DNA of 36,133 nucleotides from Marinospirillum sp. (GCF_014859565.1 NZ_JACUUA010000018.1:1-36133); one strand, 5' to 3'. Counted from the stretch's first letter, positions 27,038-35,641 are shown. Made by a program: numbers and translations. The notes: generated by a model from the sequence alone, not told the origin.

Positions 27038-28507
27038 ATGAAGTCGATGAACCGCAAAATCGGTGTTGGAGTCTTGTGGAACCTGGCCAGTATGTTCCTC
27101 ACACGTGGCGCCAGTACCATCTTCATGCTGTTCCTCGCGCGTCTGCTGGCACCCGAAGCCTTTGGTCTGGTGGCTATGGCAATGGTGGTGTTTGAACTGG
27201 CGAATGCGTTCATCAACTCTGGGTTGGGAGCAGCATTGATACGCAGTAAAGAGGTATCAGGTGCGGATCTGAGCACGGTGTTCTACAGTAATCTGGGGCT
27301 TAGCCTAGTGGCGTATGCTGCAATTTTCGCCAGTGCCCCTTATATTGCAGCATTTTATAATCAACCCGAGTTGGCTGCGCTGGTTCAGATAATGGGGTTG
27401 GTAGTTTTTATCAATGCGGCCAGGGTTGTACAAACCGCCGTGCTCAGCCGCAAAATGGACTTTAAAACTCAGATGAAAGCCAACACTCTTGCAACCTTGG
27501 TGTCTGGTGTGCTCGCTGTGACGGCAGCTTACCATGGTTGGGGGGTGTGGAGTCTGGTGGTGCAGATGCTCAGTCAGGCGGCAGTTTCAGCTTTTATTCT
27601 TTGGGTCGGTAGTAGCTGGAGGCCAAGTTGGCAGTTTTCAACAGAATCTTTCACGCGACTATTCGCCTTTGGCCGGAACCTATTGGCTGAGGGGATTCTT
27701 TCGGTGCTTTATCAGAATTCCTACATTCTCGTGATTGGTCGATTTTTTAGTGCCGAGCTGACAGGTCTTTATTATTTTGCCAAAAAGGTTAGCAATCTGA
27801 TTTCAAAGCAGTTAACCGGTGCTGTTCAGCAAGCAACCTTTCCTGCACTTTCCACGCTACAGGATGATAACCCTACGCTCAAATACAAATATCGACAAAT
27901 CATGCAACTGATGATGTTCCTGATTGCCCCCATCATGATGCTACTGGCAGGCTTGTCACCAACACTGATCGGCCTGGCTTTTGATGCTAGATGGCAGAGT
28001 GCTGTACCTTATCTGCAATTACTCTGTGTTGTAGGTATGTTATACCCCCTTCATGCACTGAACTTGAATCTGCTAAAAGTTAAAGGCCGCGCTGATTTGG
28101 TACTTAAAGTTGGCTTACTCAAAAAAAGTGTTAACCTCACCCTGCTATTTTTAGCAATACCTTACGGTGTAATAGGTATCGTGGTTTCTCAGGTGCTCGC
28201 CACATTCCTTGCACTGGTACCTAATACTTACTTTTCAGCAAAGCTTGTAGAATATTCACTACGTGAACAAGTAACAGATGTTACAAAGCCCATAGCTGCA
28301 GCTATTCTGGCGGGCTTGTCAGCATTTTGGGTAGCGGAGATCCTGCAAATACACCCTGCCGCCACACTGTTATTTAGCGGAATGGTTGGTACTGGAATAT
28401 ATGTGTTAGCAAGCATGATTATACGTGCAGAAGGACTGCTGATGTTGTGGAGTAAAGTAAGAAAACGGCTCAATAAAGTAAGAGTTTTTCCAGATAACCG
28501 TTCTTAA
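27038..28507 (+). CDS. wzx: Polysaccharide flippase, MOP/MVF superfamily (Wzx, WzxC/TuaB-like)
   Basis: A 489 aa integral membrane protein with about 12 hydrophobic segments, beginning VGVLWNLASMFLTRGASTIFMLFLARLLAPEAFGLVAMA, which is typical of the WzxC/TuaB branch. It flips undecaprenyl-diphosphate-linked repeat units to the periplasm. The start is ATG 27038; ATG 27047 (MNRK) is a possible alternative. Together with Wzz and the Wzy-like gene at the right edge it defines a Wzx/Wzy-dependent pathway. Third positions become more AT-rich toward the C-terminus, ahead of the AT-rich block. Confidence 0.92.
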   Translation: MKSMNRKIGVGVLWNLASMFLTRGASTIFMLFLARLLAPEAFGLVAMAMVVFELANAFINSGLGAALIRSKEVSGADLSTVFYSNLGLSLVAYAAIFASAPYIAAFYNQPELAALVQIMGLVVFINAARVVQTAVLSRKMDFKTQMKANTLATLVSGVLAVTAAYHGWGVWSLVVQMLSQAAVSAFILWVGSSWRPSWQFSTESFTRLFAFGRNLLAEGILSVLYQNSYILVIGRFFSAELTGLYYFAKKVSNLISKQLTGAVQQATFPALSTLQDDNPTLKYKYRQIMQLMMFLIAPIMMLLAGLSPTLIGLAFDARWQSAVPYLQLLCVVGMLYPLHALNLNLLKVKGRADLVLKVGLLKKSVNLTLLFLAIPYGVIGIVVSQVLATFLALVPNTYFSAKLVEYSLREQVTDVTKPIAAAILAGLSAFWVAEILQIHPAATLLFSGMVGTGIYVLASMIIRAEGLLMLWSKVRKRLNKVRVFPDNRS

Positions 28508-28536
28508 TAATAAAGTTAAAATAATTTAGGGCAAGC

Positions 28537-29538
28537 ATGAGAAACCTAAGAAGTGAAGATGAAATCATGGCTACCTGGAAAGGTAATCCAGATAAGCCAG
28601 TAGTGAGCATTTGCTGTATCACCTACAACCACGAACCCTATATCGAAGACGCACTTGAAGGATTCCTGATTCAAGAAACCGATTTTCCATTCGAAATCCT
28701 GATCCATGATGATGCGTCGACCGATCGTACTGCAGATATCATTCGAGAGTATGAAGCGAAATACCCAAAACTGATCAAGCCGATTTACCAGGTGGAGAAC
28801 CAGTATTCAAAGGGCGCGTTAATCAGTCCAACTTTTAACTATCCACGTGCAAAAGGGCAATATATTGCAGTATGTGAGGGCGATGATTACTGGACGTATA
28901 AAAAAAAGCTTCAGAAACAATATGATTTTATGGAATTTAATCCTGAATATTCGGCTTGCGCACATAGAATTGAGGTGAAATTTGAAGGAGTTGAGAGTGA
29001 AGAGAGATTTTTTTGTGAACCTTTAATTGATCCTGAGTTCAATGAATTCATTAGTGTAAAACGGTATATAGCAATGGTAAGCTTATTTGCAAAAACATCG
29101 ATAATGAATAATATTCCACATTGGGGTAAAGTTTTGGCGGGGGGACATATACTTTCACTACACTACCTGAGAATGAATGGCCGAATCTATTACATAAACG
29201 ACAAGTCAATGGCTGTTCATAGGAAAAACCCAGGAGGAATAACTTTTAACCCTGGATTACGTTATAAGCCTAGTAAAATGGCAAGGTCGTTAAACTTTGT
29301 ACGCAGGGATTGGTTTAAAATAAATCGATTAAGAATAACAATGTACGAAGGATTGTTTCTGGAGGCCCGTGATGAGTATAAACCATATATTGCGAATCAG
29401 CTTTCCACTGCATACATGAAAGCATCATTAAAGGAGTTTTTTAACTTTAACTTTAGCCGTGCAATTTTGTATTGTTTTAAACTTATAGTTCTTCGCTCAA
29501 ATATAAAAATTTTAAATAAAAATGGCGAGGCGCTATGA
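28537..29538 (+). CDS. Glycosyltransferase family 2
   Basis: A 333 aa GT-A-fold transferase. VSICCITYNHEPYIEDAL, LIHDDASTDRT and the DXD-like EGDDYW (about 114-119) form the complete nucleotide-sugar site in the first 120 residues. The rest is an acceptor region without clear motifs. It is cytoplasmic, without membrane helices. G/C is about 43-45% in counted lines of the 5' third, but about 30-33% in lines after 29,040, so the two halves seem to have different origins. It overlaps the next gene by ATGA. The donor sugar cannot be assigned. Confidence 0.92.
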   Translation: MRNLRSEDEIMATWKGNPDKPVVSICCITYNHEPYIEDALEGFLIQETDFPFEILIHDDASTDRTADIIREYEAKYPKLIKPIYQVENQYSKGALISPTFNYPRAKGQYIAVCEGDDYWTYKKKLQKQYDFMEFNPEYSACAHRIEVKFEGVESEERFFCEPLIDPEFNEFISVKRYIAMVSLFAKTSIMNNIPHWGKVLAGGHILSLHYLRMNGRIYYINDKSMAVHRKNPGGITFNPGLRYKPSKMARSLNFVRRDWFKINRLRITMYEGLFLEARDEYKPYIANQLSTAYMKASLKEFFNFNFSRAILYCFKLIVLRSNIKILNKNGEAL

Positions 29539-30644
29539 TTTTTAATTTTTTTAATTTTTTTAATTTTTTTAATTTTTCATTACAAGGTAAAGGTTGTCTC
29601 TATAACTATCTGGTATTTCAGTATGAATACTTCAAGTCCTCTGTAGATTTTAAATTATGTGTGGACTTTAAGATAATATGTGACAGCTCGTTTACACTAA
29701 ATAAAACATTTTGCAAGGTTGTTAAAGACAAGAATGTTAGCTATAAGATTACTGATTGTGGAGAGTTTTTTTGGTTTATTGGGGATGAATTTGTTTATAT
29801 GGATGGGGGCGATTCACTTAGTAAAATAAGTAAAATTCAGTTTTCAGAGAATTTCCCAAAAATGCAGGCAAGCATGATTATTGACTCAATTATGAGGTTT
29901 AGGTTGGGTCGCTTTGATATCTCTCTAGTTCATGCTGCTGCTGTGTCTAAAAATGGAAAAGGAGTACTCATACCAGCATGGAAGGGTATGGGGAAGACAG
30001 CACTAACAATTAAGCTTCTAAAATCAGGTTATGAATATCTTGCTGATGACCGAGTATGGGTTTCTAGTAGAGGAAGCATATATTCTTACCCGAGGTATGT
30101 TGTACTAAAAGACAGTAATTATCATTACTTTCCAGATTTCATGACATTAATAATAAGAGTAAAATATCGATTGACCAAGGCTATAAGTCTTGTTGAATGG
30201 AGGTTTAGTGGCGCTAATCTGTTAAGAAAAGTTCTGTATAGAGTGTTTAAAGTAAAAGCAAGACACTTTCATGTCCAAAAACTTCTACCTGATATAGTTG
30301 TTGCTAGCAGGGCTAATTTGAATTTTACTTTCATTTTATATCGTGAGAGTGTAGAAGAGCCAAGCATTCAACCACAAGAAGTTAGTTCAGTTTTGATGGC
30401 AATTGACTCAATAAATAATTATGAATGGGACACAGATTTACTAAAACTATGTGCAGCTAGAGATTTGTTGTTAAATTCACATGCTTCATGGAAAAAAGAA
30501 TTTTTTCAGCTTCTAAATAACGATAAAGTTTCTCTGGATAAAGCATTTTGTACATCAATGTGTTTTAAAGCGGTTGTGCCGAAAAATCCAGTTGAAAATG
30601 ATTTCGATGAGATTGTTGAACGTATGGATGAAATATGCAAGTAG
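29535..30644 (+). CDS. HPr-kinase-like P-loop protein
   Basis: A 369 aa protein. The central region resembles the HprK/PEPCK-like kinase domain: VHAAAVSKNGKGVLIP, the modified Walker A AWKGMGKTAL (from about 148), and YLADDRVWV shortly after, which would supply the metal-binding Asp. HprK-like proteins of unknown substrate are common in polysaccharide gene clusters. The protein begins with an odd low-complexity run of Phe-Phe-Asn repeats coded by an AATTTTTTT tandem repeat (29539-29577). The ATG overlaps the preceding TGA. GC is low, near 30%. Phosphorylation of a sugar or a protein is possible; no substrate can be named. Confidence 0.72.
   Translation: MIFNFFNFFNFFNFSLQGKGCLYNYLVFQYEYFKSSVDFKLCVDFKIICDSSFTLNKTFCKVVKDKNVSYKITDCGEFFWFIGDEFVYMDGGDSLSKISKIQFSENFPKMQASMIIDSIMRFRLGRFDISLVHAAAVSKNGKGVLIPAWKGMGKTALTIKLLKSGYEYLADDRVWVSSRGSIYSYPRYVVLKDSNYHYFPDFMTLIIRVKYRLTKAISLVEWRFSGANLLRKVLYRVFKVKARHFHVQKLLPDIVVASRANLNFTFILYRESVEEPSIQPQEVSSVLMAIDSINNYEWDTDLLKLCAARDLLLNSHASWKKEFFQLLNNDKVSLDKAFCTSMCFKAVVPKNPVENDFDEIVERMDEICK
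29539..29577 (+). repeat. 9-base tandem repeat AATTTTTTT at the start of the HprK-like gene
   Basis: AA dinucleotides occur exactly every 9 bases (29544, 29553, 29562, 29571), separated by three runs of seven T and flanked by T5 on each side. In frame it codes Phe-Phe-Asn units. Repeat gain or loss keeps frame, whereas slippage within a T7 run would shift frame directly after the start codon. Confidence 0.95.
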
Positions 30645-31258
30645 CTATTGTTGGACCAGATGGGTCAGGTAAAACAAGTGTGTGTTTAGAGCTTTCCAAG
30701 AAAATAAATAACTCTATTGTTATTTATGGAGGAAAACGAAATTTTAATTATAAATTGACAAGTTTTTTTCTTTGGCTGTGGAAGGCTACAAGAAAAATTC
30801 CATTTTTCCCATCTTTTATTCCCCGCTTTTTTATGTATTATCCAATGGAGTTTTTAGAAAATGCTAATAAGTTTATTAAAAAGGATGGTGTATTGCAGAT
30901 ATATGACCGCCATCCTATTGATAGATTGGTATTAAAAAATGAGCGCCTTCTTAATAAAAAAGCAAAGTTTTTTGATCTTGATTTATCCCTGCTAAAAGCA
31001 TTGTGTTGGTTATATAAGCGTAAATTTAATACGATCGATTTTATATTTATGCTAAATCCCTCTAGTGAAGTTTGCAATATGCGTTCAAACGGACAATATA
31101 AAAACTTAGAGTCGGTGAAAGCTAGACAGGAGGCATATTTATTGGCTCTTGAAGAATGGTCATCGATTGCTAAGCACGTTTGTATAGTTGAGATTTCGAT
31201 TGATATGAAGGTTGTTGAAGTTTCTGATATTATTTACAGAAGGATATTAAATGTATAA
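30635..31258 (+). CDS. Thymidylate-kinase-like P-loop kinase
   Basis: A 207 aa protein with the Walker A loop GPDGSGKT at residues 7-14, preceded by the short strand MQVAIV, and a DRHPIDR motif that resembles the DR-Y/H region of thymidylate kinases. A lid-like segment, SNGQYKNLESVKARQEAY, follows. It is too divergent to be called dTMP kinase, and housekeeping tmk is not expected in such a cluster. It overlaps the HprK-like gene by 10 bases and the CDP-glycerol transferase gene by 8, so the three are coupled. AT-rich (about 28% in the one line counted). It may phosphorylate a sugar or alditol precursor, but this is a guess. Confidence 0.72.
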   Translation: MQVAIVGPDGSGKTSVCLELSKKINNSIVIYGGKRNFNYKLTSFFLWLWKATRKIPFFPSFIPRFFMYYPMEFLENANKFIKKDGVLQIYDRHPIDRLVLKNERLLNKKAKFFDLDLSLLKALCWLYKRKFNTIDFIFMLNPSSEVCNMRSNGQYKNLESVKARQEAYLLALEEWSSIAKHVCIVEISIDMKVVEVSDIIYRRILNV

Positions 31259-32513
31259 ATTTGGCTATATTGGTTATAAGTTATTGCTTCGACTTTACAG
31301 GTTGAAGATTGTTAAAAAAACATCACTAGCTATTGTGAATATATTATCATGCCTAGTTCCACTTAACGATAAACGTATTTTATTTGGCTCTATGAATGGG
31401 CGTTTTTATGGTGACAATAGTAAATACGTTTATGAGTGGCTATTGGAAAATAGGCCTGATTTAGCCCCTGTTTGGATGACTGCAAGCCGGGAAGTTTTTA
31501 GTACCTTGAAGGAAAGAGGACTCCCTGTTGCTTATACTTTTAGCTTGAAAGGTTTGTTCTATGTTCTATCAGCGCCGCTCGCTTTGTTTACAAATAGTCT
31601 AAGAGATATTTCGATTGATCCATTTTCTATCCCAGATAGAATGATGCTAATTTCTCTAAGGCATGGTCGTTCACCTAAACGTGTACGTTTTGCTCGGCTA
31701 GGGCATAAAATAACACGATTAGAGGAGCTGGAAAGGAATAGAGAGTCGAAACTTGTTCAATATGTAATTTCTACTTCGGAGTTTATTTCTGATATACAAG
31801 AAGAGTGTTTGCGGGTCGGAAGAGAAAAACATATTGTTACTGGCTACCCACGAAATGATAAATTGTTTGACCCTGAAGCTAGAGACAGGATTTATTTTAA
31901 GGATTTTACTTCTGATATTGATTATAGACATGTGATTCTATATGCGCCAACGTGGCGACACGGGCGCGATCCGGTTGAGTTTTTTCCGTTTAAAGATTTT
32001 GAAGTCAAAAGACTAATAGGATTTCTTGAAGAAAACAAAATCTTACTTCTGATGCGACCACATGCTGGTGACTTACAATATAAGAATCTAAATAATTTTT
32101 TAAATTATTTAGATTTATCTTCTGCATATATCAAAATTTCTAGACATGATTTGTTCCCAGATGTTAATGCTTTGCTTCCCTTTGTAAATGCATTGATTTG
32201 CGACTATTCAGCCTTATATCATGATTATTTGTTATTAAATCGCCCAATTATTTTTGTGCCCTATGACTTTGATGATTTCTCAAGTGATAATGGTTTTCTA
32301 TATGATTATTTTAAATACCTCCCGGGCCCTGTAGTAACAAGTCTCAATTGTTTTATCTCAGAATTGAAGAGTGTTGCCACTGGAAAAGATGAGTATTCAG
32401 ATAAGAGAGATATTTTAAAAAATATGGTGCATGGTTATAGTGATGATCAATCAACATTAAGGGTTGTTAAGGTTTTAGATAAAATAAGAGGATCAAAAAG
32501 TGTCAAAACTTGA
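31251..32513 (+). CDS. CDP-glycerol glycerophosphotransferase family protein (TagB/TagF-like)
   Basis: A 420 aa GT-B-fold enzyme of the family that transfers glycerol-phosphate or ribitol-phosphate from CDP-alditols to a lipid-linked acceptor. Motifs visible are SMNGRFYGDNSKYVYEWL near residue 47, ILYAPTWRHGRDP near 229, MRPHAGD near 268, and CDYSALYHDYLLLNRPIIF near 315, the last being the catalytic donor site. An N-terminal basic/hydrophobic segment may bind membrane. No CDP-glycerol or CDP-ribitol synthesis gene lies in the window. It implies a phosphodiester-linked alditol or sugar in the polymer, in addition to sulfate. Confidence 0.88.
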   Translation: MYKFGYIGYKLLLRLYRLKIVKKTSLAIVNILSCLVPLNDKRILFGSMNGRFYGDNSKYVYEWLLENRPDLAPVWMTASREVFSTLKERGLPVAYTFSLKGLFYVLSAPLALFTNSLRDISIDPFSIPDRMMLISLRHGRSPKRVRFARLGHKITRLEELERNRESKLVQYVISTSEFISDIQEECLRVGREKHIVTGYPRNDKLFDPEARDRIYFKDFTSDIDYRHVILYAPTWRHGRDPVEFFPFKDFEVKRLIGFLEENKILLLMRPHAGDLQYKNLNNFLNYLDLSSAYIKISRHDLFPDVNALLPFVNALICDYSALYHDYLLLNRPIIFVPYDFDDFSSDNGFLYDYFKYLPGPVVTSLNCFISELKSVATGKDEYSDKRDILKNMVHGYSDDQSTLRVVKVLDKIRGSKSVKT

Positions 32514-33594
32514 AGAAATCCTACATGGTTTTGCGGGTTCTTATCTGACATCACAATCCAGTATAGGCGCTTTTCCAGCAGGTCATAACGGCCCTTATAT
32601 TGATCCTGAAAAACCCACACGAAATACCGCTCATGCTTTGTTTTTACTTGCAAGTATTTATGCGCGTGAGCCAAGTGAATTGATTAAGTCTGCAGCGGTG
32701 CGTGCAATCGATTATTTGTTTAGTGTAGAGGCGCGTCCGGCGAGTGCAACGTTTTATTGCCGTGATAAGGAAGGTAAGGATCACTGTAACGGTTTAGTCG
32801 GCCAGGCTTGGGTAATGGAGGCTTTAATTAAAGCAGCTAAGGTGTTTGACAGGCCAGATTGTTATAAACTGGCCGAAGAGGTTTTTTTGTTGCATAAGTT
32901 CAATGAAAAAATTGGTATTTGGCACCGCGTTGAAATTGATGGTGCTGAATTGTCATTCGATGGTACCTTTAATCACCAGCTTTGGTTTGCTGCTGTTGCG
33001 GCTCAATTGGATAAAACACCTGTTGCGCAAGAGCAAGCGTTATCTTTTTTAAGAAAAGTCGCAAGTAAAGTCATGCTGTATCCTAACGGCGTAGTTTTTC
33101 ATGGTTCGCCGATGGGGTCGGTGTTTGATTATTTGTCATTGGGTTTACGTCGTTTTGCGGGTCAAGTTAAAGGTCGATTAGTTTTAAAACGCCGGTTGGC
33201 TGATTTGTATTCTAAGTCTGTTGGTTATCATGGTTTTAATTTATATGCTTATGCCATGCTAAAGGATATTTTTCCTAGTGAAGCAATTTGGTCATCAGAC
33301 TTAATCGCCAAAATCACTGATGTGGTTGAATCATCTGATTTTCAATCTGAGCTTGTGAATTCAGAGTTTGGCTATTTTTATAATGTGTCGGGCATTGAAA
33401 TCGCTTTCGCGATGGAAGTTTTGTGTAATGATAAAGAACGCGCACAGACCTGGTTAAATAGGCAGTTTGAATATACCTGTGAGGATGCGGCGTATCCTTT
33501 AACAAAAGGGGTGGTCGATAAAAACACGGCGATGGCACGTTTGTATCAAGCTGCACGTTTAAAAAATGATTACGAGGTCAAGTGTGGCAAATAA
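32500..33594 (+). CDS. Hypothetical protein, probable alpha/alpha-toroid fold
   Basis: I do not recognise a named family with certainty. The 364 aa protein has repeated helix pairs with small residues and aromatics (RNTAHALFLLASIYA, CNGLVGQAWVMEALIKAA, FDGTFNHQLWFAAVAAQL, NTAMARLYQAARL), a pattern common to six-hairpin glycosidases, polysaccharide lyases and related C5-epimerase domains. There is no signal peptide, so it would act in the cytoplasm. The start is GTG 32500 with AAGAGGA about 8 bases upstream, overlapping the previous gene by 14 bases. GC is higher (48% and 38% in two counted lines) than in the flanking genes. It may act on a lipid-linked sugar. Confidence 0.7.
   Translation: MSKLEEILHGFAGSYLTSQSSIGAFPAGHNGPYIDPEKPTRNTAHALFLLASIYAREPSELIKSAAVRAIDYLFSVEARPASATFYCRDKEGKDHCNGLVGQAWVMEALIKAAKVFDRPDCYKLAEEVFLLHKFNEKIGIWHRVEIDGAELSFDGTFNHQLWFAAVAAQLDKTPVAQEQALSFLRKVASKVMLYPNGVVFHGSPMGSVFDYLSLGLRRFAGQVKGRLVLKRRLADLYSKSVGYHGFNLYAYAMLKDIFPSEAIWSSDLIAKITDVVESSDFQSELVNSEFGYFYNVSGIEIAFAMEVLCNDKERAQTWLNRQFEYTCEDAAYPLTKGVVDKNTAMARLYQAARLKNDYEVKCGK
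33574..33578 (+). promoter_or_regulatory. Ribosome-binding site favouring GTG 33584
   Basis: GAGGT lies 5 bases before GTG 33584. It supports this start over the ATG at 33566, which precedes the site and would place it inside the coding region. Confidence 0.55.
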
Positions 33595-34447
33595 AAAAAT
33601 GGTTTCAGTAATTATTCCAACGTATCACGATTGGGATAGATTGGCGCTTTGTATTGAAGCACTTAAAAGTCAAACTTATCCAGCAGAGACATTTGAAGTG
33701 ATCATAGTAAATAATGATCCTGATGATGCAGCATCTGAGCTAAACCTTACTGAAAACTTTCAACTTATCTCAGAAAGCAGTCCAGGTTCTTATGCCGCTA
33801 GAAACGCTGGTCTAGCCATAGCAAGAGGTGAGATTGTTGCTTTTACTGACTCCGATTGTATACCTGATAAAGACTGGATTATAAACTCAGTTAAACATTT
33901 AGAAGAAGGTGCAGAAAGACTTGCTGGGCGTGTTGAGCTTTTTTTTAAATCCAAAAGGCACAGTATTTCTGAGATTTATGAGAAAGCTTTTTCATTTGAT
34001 CAAGAGCTTACAGCTTCTTATGGTGGGGCAATAACTGCAAACATGATTACATGGAAAAAAAACTTTGATATCGTTGGCCTTTTTGACTCTAATTTAATGT
34101 CAGGTGGTGATAATGAATGGGCTGGTAGAGCAGAGGCAATGGGTATAAAAGTTGTTTATGCTAAAGATGCTATTGTTTACCACCCTGCTCGTGACAGTAT
34201 TAAAGATTTAATCAAGAAGAAAAGAAGAGTTGCTGCTGGCCTTTTGCGTGTAAATAGGCTGTCAATACTAGATATATTGGCTAAAGGCTTCTTTGTAAAT
34301 CCTTCGCGCGCTATAAGAGCATACAGGATCGGTAGGGTCAGTTTTTTTGAATCATTAGTATCTTTTTTTGTTTTGTTTTTTCTTAAGTTAGTTCAAACGC
34401 TAGAGCAGTTGTTGTTGGTTTTAAGTTTAAAGAAGGATGAGAGGTAA
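33584..34447 (+). CDS. Glycosyltransferase family 2
   Basis: A 287 aa GT-A enzyme. VSVIIPTYHDWDRL at the start, IIVNNDPDD, SPGSYAARNAGLAIARGEIVAFTDSD with the DXD motif near residue 90, then a GGDNEWAGRA segment typical of the acceptor/base region. The C-terminus has a hydrophobic stretch (FFESLVSFFVLFFLKLV) that may anchor it to the membrane. The start is ambiguous between ATG 33566 and GTG 33584; both overlap the previous gene. The stop overlaps the next ATG by one base. The donor is unknown. Confidence 0.9.
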   Translation: MANKKMVSVIIPTYHDWDRLALCIEALKSQTYPAETFEVIIVNNDPDDAASELNLTENFQLISESSPGSYAARNAGLAIARGEIVAFTDSDCIPDKDWIINSVKHLEEGAERLAGRVELFFKSKRHSISEIYEKAFSFDQELTASYGGAITANMITWKKNFDIVGLFDSNLMSGGDNEWAGRAEAMGIKVVYAKDAIVYHPARDSIKDLIKKKRRVAAGLLRVNRLSILDILAKGFFVNPSRAIRAYRIGRVSFFESLVSFFVLFFLKLVQTLEQLLLVLSLKKDER

Positions 34448-35499
34448 TGAGAGTTCTTTATCTGTGTGACTTTGATCTTTCTAGGTATTCAGGTAAAGAT
34501 CGTGCAACTCGCCAAAAATTAAGAGCTTTATCAAAATGCGTCGAGCAACTTGATTGTTTAAGCGCCAATAGCAGGTTTAATAAAGGTTTTAATGTCGTGC
34601 TTTTAGATTTTAAGGCTTTTTATTTTATTTTAAAAAAAAGGCCTGATGTTTTTGTAAGTAGGGGTTATGCCGGGTTTTTTAGTCTTGTGTTGTGTAAGGT
34701 CTTGAGAATTAAATCAGTACGCGAAATACATTCTGATCCAAAAGATGAGTTGCAGTATCTTGATAAGCCTAAATTGGTTAAATTGGCTATCTATGTTGCT
34801 TCACACCTATCACACTTTCTTGATAAGAATAGTGATAAAAGAATCTTCAATCACCCACTACTTAAGGCGTGGTATGAATCTAAGTATGGATGGAAGACTG
34901 GTAATTATTTTGTTTATAATGGATTTTCTGTAGACGATTTGGTGGAGTATGAGAAGTATTCTTGCCGTAAACAGTTTGGGTTTTCCGATAATGTAAACTA
35001 TATTGCTTTTACTGGCTCTGCTAGCTACTGGCATGGGGTGGATTATTTGGTTGAATTGCAGCGTGAATTAAATAGAATTTGTTCAAATGTTAAAATTGTT
35101 TGCGCCGGTGGTAAAGTACCTGTTGAATTAGATCCTGACAAGATTATAAAAAATATAACTCCGCTAGATGATGTTGGGTGTGCAAAGATTATTTGTGCTG
35201 CTGATGCTTGTATACTGCCAGTAAAAGATGTACGTGTTAGTCCTGGCAGCCCGTTAAAACTGTATGATTATATTTCTCATAAAAAGCCTGTGATTACTCA
35301 AAATGACCTTGTTGGTTATAGTGATGAAGTTGAGAGATATGGTTGTGGCCTTTTGGTTGATTTTTCTGAGCCAAAGTTGGCTGCTTTTGAAATAATTAAC
35401 TTTATTGACTCCATTGTGCTGCCAGAGTTTGATGTTACTGTATTTTCTTGGGATTCGCGGATGCGTGAATGGGCTGATATTTTCAGAGATTCTAAATAG
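34447..35499 (+). CDS. Glycosyltransferase family 4-like
   Basis: A 350 aa GT-B-fold transferase. The N-terminal half starts MRVLYLCDFDLSRYSGKDRATRQK and contains SRGYAGFFSLVLCKVL. The C-terminal half shows YIAFTGSASYWHGVDYLVE, CAADACILPVKD and SPGSPLKLYDYISHKKPVI (from about residue 262), the nucleotide-sugar-binding part of GT4 enzymes; the usual E-x7-E is degenerate. The ATG overlaps the stop of the GT2 gene. AT-rich like the other genes of this block. It is the last gene before the composition returns to about 50% G/C. Confidence 0.87.
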   Translation: MRVLYLCDFDLSRYSGKDRATRQKLRALSKCVEQLDCLSANSRFNKGFNVVLLDFKAFYFILKKRPDVFVSRGYAGFFSLVLCKVLRIKSVREIHSDPKDELQYLDKPKLVKLAIYVASHLSHFLDKNSDKRIFNHPLLKAWYESKYGWKTGNYFVYNGFSVDDLVEYEKYSCRKQFGFSDNVNYIAFTGSASYWHGVDYLVELQRELNRICSNVKIVCAGGKVPVELDPDKIIKNITPLDDVGCAKIICAADACILPVKDVRVSPGSPLKLYDYISHKKPVITQNDLVGYSDEVERYGCGLLVDFSEPKLAAFEIINFIDSIVLPEFDVTVFSWDSRMREWADIFRDSK

Positions 35500-35507
35500 G
35501 TTTAAAT

Positions 35508-35535
35508 TTGTTACACATATCTTTTGTTTTATATT
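35508..35535 (+). promoter_or_regulatory. Possible internal promoter before the Wzy-like gene
   Basis: TTGTTA (35508-35513) and TATATT (35530-35535) are 16 bases apart in the 142-base gap after the GT4 gene. The match is moderate, but the region is AT-rich, so chance is likely. It is the only sizeable gap in the right third of the operon. Confidence 0.25.
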
Positions 35536-35641
35536 TCCGATGTTTGGTCTAGAAGAACTGAATCCGCAGTAAATCGCGTGCAAAAAAATTTTTTCTAGTC
35601 AAAATGGTTAAATCCTACCATCTCGTGTGGAATGATTTGTA

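Noticed and set aside
26476..27276. 266-codon open frame on the minus strand spanning the second sulfotransferase and the wzx start
   Set aside because: It crosses two genes with clear plus-strand families and has no own ribosome-binding site or motif.
35582..35594. A7T6 palindrome in the gap before the Wzy-like gene as a terminator
   Set aside because: No GC stem; an A-T self-complement alone does not form a stable terminator hairpin.
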